DNA of 60,361 nucleotides from an uncultured Clostridia bacterium (GTDB taxonomy: Bacteria > Bacillota > Clostridia > TANB77 > CAG-508): assembly GCA_949538735.1 (NCBI GenBank), contig CATGLK010000013.1, positions 1 through 60,361 on the forward strand. The letters run 5' to 3'. A program made the position numbers and the translations under genes. The notes beneath the pieces were generated by a model that was not told the origin of the DNA, made no database searches, and saw only the letters and a list, made by a program, of their open reading frames with translations. This document shows, in pieces, positions 55,211-60,361 of this stretch (positions within the stretch are counted from its first letter, which is position 1; each line of letters opens with the position of its first letter).

Positions 55211-56002
55211 TTATAATACATCAGCAAAGTCTTTTTTGTTTCTTTTAAATACGTGATTTCCCCATATAAATAATACTACTGTAATTGTCCAAAATATTAT
55301 TGTATATATAAAGTGTCCATCACTAATAATAGTTCCACCCATAAACACTTCTCTAAATGCTGTTACTAAATATGTGAATGGTAAACATTTCATAGCATTT
55401 AAAAGTAATGGATGTTCAGATATCATTGTTAATCCCCAAACTACTGGTGTTGCCCACATACATATTTGCATAACAATTGATAATAAATTTGAAAAGTCTG
55501 GTACTAATGTTGTTATGGCTGATGTAAATCTTGTTAATGCTAAAATAAATGCATATGCTGCAACAAGAACATATATAAATTCTAAAATATTTGGCATATA
55601 TCCAAATATCATACATACAACTGCTGCTATTGTAAATAAAAATACTGATACTATACTATTTCCAGTTATTGTTATCATTGGTATAACATCTACTGGGAAA
55701 ACTACTTTTTTTACTAAATATGCATATGCTCTTATTGATCCACTTGCTCCCATTATATTGTCATTTAAGCACATCCACATTGCCATTCCAGGTAAAAACC
55801 ATACAACATATGGTGAATTACCTTCTCCTTGTGTTTTAAATATAAATTGAAATACGATAACATACATCATCATAAATACAAATGGATTTAAAAATCCCCA
55901 TATACTTCCTAAGCTTGTACTTGCAAATCTATTTTTAAAATCGTTCTTTCCTAATTTTAATATTAGTTTTCTATTTTTTACTATTTCTTTAATAAACTCC
56001 AT
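55211..56002 (-). CDS. ABC-2 type polysaccharide export permease (Wzm/TagG-like)
   Basis: The 263-residue membrane protein has six helices and the typical start LGKNDFKNRFASTSLGSIWGF, with FMMMYVIVFQFIF and YVVWFLPGMAMW following and PFTYLVTAFREVF near the end. It forms the pore with the following ATP-binding protein and moves undecaprenyl-linked polymer to the outer face. It is the first gene after a strong promoter and heads the long unit down to gtrA. The ribosome binding site upstream of the ATG is weak (ACGGATAAAT). Confidence 0.94.
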   Translation of the reverse strand: MEFIKEIVKNRKLILKLGKNDFKNRFASTSLGSIWGFLNPFVFMMMYVIVFQFIFKTQGEGNSPYVVWFLPGMAMWMCLNDNIMGASGSIRAYAYLVKKVVFPVDVIPMITITGNSIVSVFLFTIAAVVCMIFGYMPNILEFIYVLVAAYAFILALTRFTSAITTLVPDFSNLLSIVMQICMWATPVVWGLTMISEHPLLLNAMKCLPFTYLVTAFREVFMGGTIISDGHFIYTIIFWTITVVLFIWGNHVFKRNKKDFADVL

Positions 56003-56067
56003 ATTTATCCGTGATTTTTAGTCACTTTCGCTCCTTTCGTTCAATTATGTATTTTCTATGCTTTTCT

Positions 56068-56096
56068 ATTCTATATTGGATTGCTATTTTTGTCAA
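56068..56096 (-). promoter_or_regulatory. Promoter of the wzm/wzt polysaccharide operon
   Basis: Consensus TTGACA (56091-56096), a 17-base spacer and TAGAAT (56068-56073), about 65 bases before the permease start. The leader contains GTGACTAAAAATCAC, a small hairpin next to the start codon. Confidence 0.75.
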
Positions 56097-56129
56097 TGTA
56101 TTGATATTTACACATCAATAATTAAATTT

Positions 56130-57110
56130 CTACTTTGCAAATTCCAAAAATCCGATTATTGGGAAATGAAAAATCACTATTTCTTTTATCATTTTTTTTA
56201 AAAGACTTTTTCCTGCTAAAAACTTAAAATATTTAAAAATATGGAAATTCACATATTTACTTTTTTCTAAGCTTTCGTAATATTTAATAATGTCTTCTAA
56301 AAACTTCTTATTTTCTTCATTTGTCGCATATTGTTTACACATTTTAGCCCCATTTAGGTATGCTTTATCAATTACCTTTTCTTTTCTATATTTTAAATAC
56401 GATTTATAGTTTTTACCGTTTTCTTTTTTCCATATAGCTAAATTTTGAGCTAAATTTCTTCCACCAAATACATTAGTATTGTGTAATCTGTATCCAAATA
56501 ATGGTTCTTCAATATAAGCTATTCCTTTATTCTCATTTGCTATAAAAGCTGCTAGCCAGTCATGTGCCATCACTTCTTCTGTAAATGGTAACATTTTGTC
56601 TCTTACTTGCTTTGTTATTATTTGTGAACATCCTATTCCCACACAACGTGATATTGCAAGTTTGCTTTTTCCTTTAATTAATGGTACATTTTTGTATTTA
56701 AAATAATTTCTTTTTATTACTTCATCATTTTCATTTATTTGTGTTGAATTGCAATATACTAAATCAACATTTTCACTTTTCAATTTTTTGATGCTTTCTT
56801 CTACCTTGTTTTTATACCATATATCATCATGGTCACAAAACATTATGTATTTCGCTCCTGCTTTTTCTAATAAAAATTGGAAGTTTTTTATATATCCAAT
56901 ATTTTTTTCTTGTATGTATAATTTTATTCTACTATCTTTTTCTTCATATTCTTTTAAAATTTTTTGTACTTCTTTTTCGCTTGAATTGTCATCACTTATT
57001 ATTATTTCTATATTTGTGTATGTTTGATTTAATATGCTGTCTATCTGCTTTTTTAGGTATTCTATTTTTGTGTTATATGTTGCAAGTATGATGTCTATTT
57101 TGTCTTCCAT
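56130..57110 (-). CDS. Family 2 glycosyltransferase
   Basis: The 326-residue protein carries DIILATYNTKIEYLKKQI, IIISDDNSSEKEV, FCDHDDIWYKNKVEE (DxD site), GCSQIITKQV and AHDWLAAFIAN, all GT2 marks also seen in the GT2 part of the protein at 48105. It has no membrane helix, so it works on the cytoplasmic face on a lipid-linked chain. It is the first gene of the locus and has its own promoter; the next operon starts from a separate promoter. Sugar specificity is unknown. Confidence 0.92.
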   Translation of the reverse strand: MEDKIDIILATYNTKIEYLKKQIDSILNQTYTNIEIIISDDNSSEKEVQKILKEYEEKDSRIKLYIQEKNIGYIKNFQFLLEKAGAKYIMFCDHDDIWYKNKVEESIKKLKSENVDLVYCNSTQINENDEVIKRNYFKYKNVPLIKGKSKLAISRCVGIGCSQIITKQVRDKMLPFTEEVMAHDWLAAFIANENKGIAYIEEPLFGYRLHNTNVFGGRNLAQNLAIWKKENGKNYKSYLKYRKEKVIDKAYLNGAKMCKQYATNEENKKFLEDIIKYYESLEKSKYVNFHIFKYFKFLAGKSLLKKMIKEIVIFHFPIIGFLEFAK

Positions 57111-57147
57111 TATTTTTCCTCTTTTTTTGTTTTGTTTTTTCCTTTGG

Positions 57148-57176
57148 ATTATATCACATAGAGCCTGTATCTACAA
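57148..57176 (-). promoter_or_regulatory. Promoter of the first polysaccharide glycosyltransferase gene
   Basis: TTGTAG (57171-57176), a 17-base spacer and an extended -10 TGATATAAT (TATAAT at 57148-57153). Confidence 0.65.
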
Positions 57177-57186
57177 GTTTTTTATA

Positions 57187-57222
57187 CAAAAAAAGTCAAT
57201 CTTTTCAGATTGACTTTTTATT
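57187..57222 (-). terminator. Terminator after rpmA
   Basis: AAAAGTCAATC/GATTGACTTTT stem with a six-base loop and T-runs, four bases past the rpmA stop codon. Confidence 0.85.
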
Positions 57223-57225
57223 ATT

Positions 57226-57486
57226 TTATTGTTCTTGTGGATAGACACTTACTTGTTTTTTGTCTCTTCCTTTTCTTTCAAATTTTACAATTCCGTCTAC
57301 TAATGAGTATAGTGTATCATCGCTACCTTTTCCAACATTAGTTCCTGGATGTACTTTTGTTCCTCTTTGTCTTACTAGGATGTTTCCTGCTAAGACAAAT
57401 TGTCCATCAGCTCTTTTGACACCAAGTCTTTTAGATTCACTGTCTCTACCGTTGTGACTGCTACCTTGACCTTTCTTATGAGCCAT
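57226..57486 (-). CDS. rpmA: 50S ribosomal protein L27
   Basis: L27 lies at the peptidyl-transferase centre with its N-terminus reaching the tRNA ends. The 86-residue protein starts [17 protein letters not shown], then [15 protein letters not shown] and [10 protein letters not shown], as in Gram-negative L27. Firmicutes L27 normally carries a cleavable N-terminal extension (ending in FFAS) removed by the Prp protease; here there is none. The start is the ATG at 57484-57486, with AAAGGAG nine bases upstream; an in-frame TTG three codons earlier is not needed. It follows rplU by 67 bases. Confidence 0.97.
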   Translation of the reverse strand: MAHKKGQGSSHNGRDSESKRLGVKRADGQFVLAGNILVRQRGTKVHPGTNVGKGSDDTLYSLVDGIVKFERKGRDKKQVSVYPQEQ

Positions 57487-57553
57487 GTTTCTCAACTCCT
57501 TTCGGTTTCGTTTTATTTATGTTTTCTCTTTTAAAATCTATGTTTTAAATAAA

Positions 57554-57922
57554 TTATGCTTCAACTTTTTCTGTAGCTTCAGCTTTTGCTTTTGCTGCTG
57601 TTTTCTTTGCAGCTGTTTTAATTCCTGTGATTTCTACTTTTGTGTATGGTTGTCTGTGTCCTTGTTTTCTTCTGTAGTTCTTTTTAGCTTTCATTTTGAA
57701 TACTATGATTTTTTTAGCTTTACCATGTGAAACTACTTTTCCTTCAACCTTTACACCTTTAACATATGGATTTCCTACTTGTACTTTTCCTTCTTCTGAT
57801 ACTAGGATTACTTTGTCAAATGTTACTTTTTTTCCTTCCTCTGTATCTAATTTTTCGAAAAATACTACGTCTCCTTCTGCTACTTTGTATTGTTTTCCAC
57901 AGCTTTCGATTATTGCGTACAT
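57554..57922 (-). CDS. rplU: 50S ribosomal protein L21
   Basis: L21 binds 23S rRNA in the large subunit. The 122-residue protein starts [18 protein letters not shown] and contains [20 protein letters not shown] and [19 protein letters not shown], which define the family. The C-terminus carries an Ala/Lys-rich extension of about 20 residues ([21 protein letters not shown] pattern) beyond the usual ~102 residues. GGGAGG lies before the ATG. The message has a structured L21-type leader and a strong promoter. prp, usually between rplU and rpmA in Firmicutes, is absent. Confidence 0.97.
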   Translation of the reverse strand: MYAIIESCGKQYKVAEGDVVFFEKLDTEEGKKVTFDKVILVSEEGKVQVGNPYVKGVKVEGKVVSHGKAKKIIVFKMKAKKNYRRKQGHRQPYTKVEITGIKTAAKKTAAKAKAEATEKVEA

Positions 57923-58020
57923 TTAAAATGCACCTCCCTTATTTGTATACTCGCTAATCCTTAAATAAAGGTAATTAACTTGTTGTTAATGTTTTTGTAC
58001 CTTGACTAAGCGGATTACAG
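57923..58020 (-). promoter_or_regulatory. L21 leader (structured 5' region of rplU-rpmA)
   Basis: Three nested stems are visible on the minus strand: TAATCC/GGATTA (58012-58017 with 57955-57960), AAGGTA/TACCTT (57998-58003 with 57968-57973), and ATTAAC/GTTAAT with a five-base loop (57974-57990). This fits the L21 leader type of Firmicutes, thought to bind L21 and repress its own operon. The ribosome binding site follows the structure. Confidence 0.75.
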
Positions 58021-58026
58021 TTATTG

Positions 58027-58055
58027 ATTTTACCATATTTTCACATCATTGTCAA
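58027..58055 (-). promoter_or_regulatory. Strong promoter of rplU-rpmA
   Basis: Consensus TTGACA (58050-58055), a 17-base spacer and TAAAAT (58027-58032), placing the transcript start at about 58020, just ahead of the leader stem. Confidence 0.85.
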
Positions 58056-58091
58056 TGTTTTTTCAAAAATTTACATATATGCTAGTTTTCA

Positions 58092-58124
58092 ATAATAAAA
58101 AACCTCAAAAAGAGGTTTTTTATT
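58092..58124. terminator. Terminator after the membrane protein gene at 58138
   Basis: AATAAAAAACCTC/GAGGTTTTTTATT stem with an AAAAA loop region and T-run, 14 bases past the stop. Confidence 0.8.
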
Positions 58125-58137
58125 ATTGTTATTAATT

Positions 58138-58512
58138 TTATTCTTGTATCTGGTTTGCACATATACATTTACCAAGTGTTATAATTTGATATGCAACAAG
58201 AAAATTTATCTTAAATAGTACTGTTACTCCCAATACTGCAATAAGAACTACTATAAAATTAATCGCAAATTCTATTGCCATAAATAGAGTTATTCTTCCA
58301 CTCGCTGCATCTGCAATTTCATTTTCTCCAACAATTTCTGCAAGAAGCCCTATCACCTTTGATGCAGAAAACATTTCAAATGTTAAAAGTATTATTGGGG
58401 TTCCAGCATAAATATAGAAAAATATTTGGCCTTGTCCTAATCCTCTAAAAATATTTGATAGTATGCAACTCAGTCCATATGTTATAAACCATAGAATGAC
58501 TTTTCTTAACAT
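58138..58512 (-). CDS. Unrecognised 124-residue membrane protein
   Basis: The small protein has three hydrophobic helices (VILWFITYGLSCILSNIF, FFYIYAGTPIILLTFEMF, FAINFIVVLIAVLGVTVLF). A soluble loop (LLAEIVGENEIADAASGR) lies between the second and third. No family is recognised. It has its own promoter with a ~120-base leader, an GGAGG ribosome binding site nine bases before the ATG, and a strong terminator, so it is a real single-gene unit. Confidence 0.7.
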   Translation of the reverse strand: MLRKVILWFITYGLSCILSNIFRGLGQGQIFFYIYAGTPIILLTFEMFSASKVIGLLAEIVGENEIADAASGRITLFMAIEFAINFIVVLIAVLGVTVLFKINFLVAYQIITLGKCICANQIQE

Positions 58513-58631
58513 ATTTGTTGTCCTCCGTTTCCTTTAAGCAATTACATTCATATGTTAAAAACAAGAATTATTTCTTCGCTAATTAGCGAAAAGAATTATT
58601 AACTTAGGAATTTCTCCCTATGCTGTTTAGT

Positions 58632-58660
58632 ATTGTACTATTTATTTACATAAAAGTCAA
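58632..58660 (-). promoter_or_regulatory. Promoter of the membrane protein gene at 58138
   Basis: TTGACT (58655-58660), a 17-base spacer and TACAAT (58632-58637). The leader down to 58513 contains the 16-base perfect palindrome TTCGCTAATTAGCGAA (about 58577-58592), a possible regulatory hairpin or operator. Confidence 0.7.
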
Positions 58661-58703
58661 GATTTATTTGTATTTTTCAAAAGTTGCACTTATCTTGAAC
58701 GGC

Positions 58704-58811
58704 AAAAAGAGAATGAATATCAGTTTCATTCTCTCTTTTTTGGTGCCGTTGGCGTAGTTATCTACAACTTTCTTTGGCTCTCTTGACGATTGATACAAAT
58801 ATCAATCAATT
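58704..58811 (-). ncRNA. Candidate small RNA gene (about 108 nt) with own promoter and terminator
   Basis: Between two membrane protein genes, the minus strand has a promoter (58818-58845) and a terminator-like long hairpin (AAAAGAGAGAATGAA with TTCATTCTC, then TTTTT ending near 58704), with no open frame or ribosome binding site between. The transcript would fold at its 5' end (GATTGATA/TATCAATC), has a small GTAG-ATAA-CTAC hairpin, and its terminator is flanked by AACGGCA/TGCCGTT that also pair. I do not recognise it as a known RNA family. Confidence 0.45.
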
Positions 58812-58817
58812 TATTAA

Positions 58818-58845
58818 AGTATATCATAAATTTAATAAATTGCAA
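58818..58845 (-). promoter_or_regulatory. Promoter of the candidate small RNA
   Basis: TTGCAA (58840-58845), a 16-base spacer and TATACT (58818-58823). The spacing and -35 box are acceptable rather than ideal. Confidence 0.5.
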
Positions 58846-58891
58846 TAAATTATAACAAATTTATAAAAAATCATATCTTTACACATAAAAA

Positions 58892-58924
58892 CACGGCTGG
58901 TTATAAGTTGTATAACCAGTCGTG
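58892..58924 (-). terminator. Terminator after the membrane protein gene at 58931
   Basis: CACGACTGGTTAT/ATAACCAGCCGTG (13-bp stem, one G-U pair, seven-base loop) followed on the minus strand by TTTTTA, six bases past the stop. Confidence 0.85.
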
Positions 58925-58930
58925 AAATGT

Positions 58931-59710
58931 TTAAGTTTCCTCCTTGTCACCTTTCCAAAACATGGAACAGTCATTATCAATAGACCACTTTGCGAGTTCA
59001 GGCTCTTGTTCTTCTCTAAATTCTTCATAAGATTTGCTACTAATTTCATCAAAACTAAAAGACTTATAAATTTTAGCTTTGTAGATTTCGTGCAATTTCT
59101 CAATCGGATATTGACGAGAACTATATGTATCAAAAGCCCAACCATTGTTTACATAGAGGACATGCATTGTAAAATCTTTTCCATCATCTTCTTCATCATC
59201 ATGTGGAGAAAATTTCTTTATTGCAAGAAATTCTATGCAACCCTTTTTTAATGCTTTACATATTTCAAAACAGATTGAGTAGCAATATCCACGACACATT
59301 TGAGTTGCAATAAATGCATATAACTTTTCGTTTGCCTGATTAATAATCTTAAGCTCATTTTTACAAATAGCCTTGCCTTTGGTTGTGCATACTAAAAAGT
59401 AAATTCTTTCTGCCAACAACTGTGAGAATCCAAACATAGCTCTTTTAAACACCTTCATAGATACTAGCAATCCAGCCATGCATATTAGCATAAAAGCTAT
59501 AATCGCTATTTGAGTAGTCATAGAAAGCTCGATATCTTCACATACATCAATTATAAATACTGGAATGTATGGGAAAATAAAGGCAACTGCCCAAAACATA
59601 AAACAAAGTATCTCGATTATGTGTTGCTTTGAATTCAGTTGCAAAAGCATGTCCTGTGATTCTTTGTCAAACTCCTTATAAATAGTCCTCCGCATAAAAT
59701 ACTTAATCAT
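58931..59710 (-). CDS. Unrecognised 259-residue protein with two membrane helices
   Basis: Two adjacent helices lie at about residues 32-55 (EILCFMFWAVAFIFPYIPVF) and 68-88 (IAIIAFMLICMAGLLVSM), with the remaining 170 residues on the cytoplasmic side. The soluble part has FLVCTTKGKAICKNE, CRGYCYSICFEICKAL with four Cys, and an acidic HDDEEDDGKD segment. No family is recognised. The base composition is slightly less AT-rich than its neighbours and it lies next to a group II intron, so it may belong to an accessory segment. AGAAAGG ribosome binding site, own promoter and terminator. Confidence 0.7.
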   Translation of the reverse strand: MIKYFMRRTIYKEFDKESQDMLLQLNSKQHIIEILCFMFWAVAFIFPYIPVFIIDVCEDIELSMTTQIAIIAFMLICMAGLLVSMKVFKRAMFGFSQLLAERIYFLVCTTKGKAICKNELKIINQANEKLYAFIATQMCRGYCYSICFEICKALKKGCIEFLAIKKFSPHDDEEDDGKDFTMHVLYVNNGWAFDTYSSRQYPIEKLHEIYKAKIYKSFSFDEISSKSYEEFREEQEPELAKWSIDNDCSMFWKGDKEET

Positions 59711-59754
59711 TTTTTACCAACCTTTCTGTAATAATTTTATGGTTACATAATATA

Positions 59755-59783
59755 ATTATAGCACGTATTCCGTATATTTTCAA
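59755..59783 (-). promoter_or_regulatory. Promoter of the gene at 58931
   Basis: TTGAAA (59778-59783), a 17-base spacer and consensus TATAAT (59755-59760). Confidence 0.7.
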
Positions 59784-59802
59784 CCAATATGCACATTTTG
59801 GA

Positions 59803-59834
59803 AAAAAGTGAATGATTTTGAGTCATTCACTTTT
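59803..59834 (+). terminator. Terminator hairpin immediately before the group II intron
   Basis: AAAAGTGAATGA/TCATTCACTTTT is a perfect 12-bp stem with a seven-base loop followed by TTTT on the plus strand. The gene it once terminated is not visible on the plus strand nearby. The intron begins seven bases later. Confidence 0.8.
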
Positions 59835-59840
59835 AATAAC

Positions 59841-60361
59841 GTACGACAGGCATGTCGTTTAACTAATCGGTGAAAGTCCGTAGTGGAGGTATATATCGCC
59901 AACCACATAGAGAAGCACAAGCTATCCATCGTGAGGTGGAAGTGAAGGAAGTGTGTATCAAAATCTTGGCTCGATGAACAAAAACTTAATACCAAGGCTG
60001 TATAAGAGGGTAAGACTACATAACAAGTCAAAGCCCAAAAGATATACGTAACCTTATGCAGTAAATTAAGCGAGTAAAAGAGGAAAGTTAAACGGCTTAT
60101 CCTGTGAGGTCTTGTGAACGCTAGAAATAGTGGTCGAAAAAGGTTTATCACAAGAAGTCAGCAGAGGTCATAGTAGAAAAAAATTTTTTTTTTCGAAGGA
60201 CTGAACAATTTGTAGTGTTTTCACTACCACAAATTTAGTGATAGGTAATAATTAGAATGTGTTAATGAGGAGAGTATAGGCGTATCCTAGAGGGTTACTC
60301 AAAAAGAATGATTTATCTATCTACGGAAAGGAAAGAGAAAACAGAATATGGAACTTTTAGA
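59841..60361 (+). mobile_element. Group II intron, 5' part (continues beyond the window)
   Basis: The start GTACGACAGGCATGTCG is one base off the bacterial intron 5' consensus GTGCGACAGGCATG. Domain I marks follow: GGTGAAAGTCC, GCCAACCACATAGAGAAGCAC, GAGGTGGAAGTGAAGGAAG, GATGAACAAAAACTTAATAC and AAGGCTGTATAAGAGGGTAAG. No bona fide gene lies in 59841-60348. An ATG at 60349 (MELL...) could begin the intron-encoded reverse transcriptase/maturase, but only four codons are visible and the ribosome binding site AAGGAAAGAG is distant. It sits directly downstream of a terminator stem, the target type of class C introns, though the class cannot be set from this fragment. Confidence 0.85.

Noticed and set aside
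59780..60151. A 123-codon open frame on the minus strand at the right end
   Set aside because: It runs antisense through the conserved 5' RNA domains of the group II intron, has no ribosome binding site, and its translation shows no protein-like conservation.

Overview
The window reads as a low-GC, monoderm Firmicutes chromosome, most likely an uncultured Clostridia-type organism. Supporting signs are very AT-rich DNA, strong AGGAGG ribosome binding sites, TTGACA-N17-TATAAT promoters, DisA/RadA, sortase, MreB, an L21 leader, and a Gram-positive-style rhamnose/ABC-exported wall polysaccharide locus. Nearly all genes lie on the minus strand. Plus-strand exceptions are tsaE-tsaB, one lone membrane protein (32364-33281) and a group II intron entering at the right edge. 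Species cannot be named from sequence alone.

Layout. 1-1.1 kb: the start of a prepilin-like gene, then dprA. 1.2-5.1 kb: folD, then a five-gene transcription unit from one strong promoter: NUDIX hydrolase, radical SAM/SPASM enzyme, a 25-codon Cys-containing peptide gene, and two unrecognised proteins. This looks like a small peptide-modification (RiPP-like) locus and is the best candidate here for an undescribed system. 5.2-8.7 kb: ligA, a small protein, a sortase, a HIT protein. 8.8-13.5 kb: an HD phosphohydrolase, divergent SecD and SecF, and an alanyl-tRNA synthetase lacking its C-terminal domain. 13.5-20 kb: a TIGR04086-type membrane protein, a zincin-like protein, tRNA-Gln and tRNA-His, a membrane-anchored cyclophilin, disA, radA and a small repeat protein. 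20-27 kb: mtaB (frameshifted), mreB, divergent tsaE-tsaB, dCMP deaminase, obgE, trpS. 27-33.3 kb: an intracellular GH13 amylase, a frameshifted cadherin-like surface protein, and a dockerin-bearing glucosaminidase.

33.3-57.2 kb is a cell-surface polysaccharide locus. It holds the dTDP-L-rhamnose genes rfbDACB, several family 2 glycosyltransferases (one fused to a WbsX-like domain), Wzm/Wzt ABC export genes with a C-terminal cargo domain on Wzt, and a methyltransferase/kinase-like/coiled-coil protein resembling the WbdD chain terminator. It also has a GtrA/GtrB pair with four large polytopic membrane proteins, and a RICIN-repeat glucosaminidase. Together these suggest rhamnose-containing glycan made in the cytoplasm, capped, exported by ABC transport, and decorated outside by Gtr-type lipid-linked sugar transfer. 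57.2-60.4 kb: rpmA and rplU (no prp between them), a membrane protein, a candidate small RNA, another membrane protein, and the 5' part of a group II intron inserted just past a terminator.

A second theme is intergenic palindromes. At least ten REP-like elements of three related families, all with a GGGAC/GTCCC core, fill gaps between genes. Two are REPIN-like inverted pairs, one is a perfect 36-bp inverted repeat, and one array has been absorbed into the 3' end of a coding sequence.
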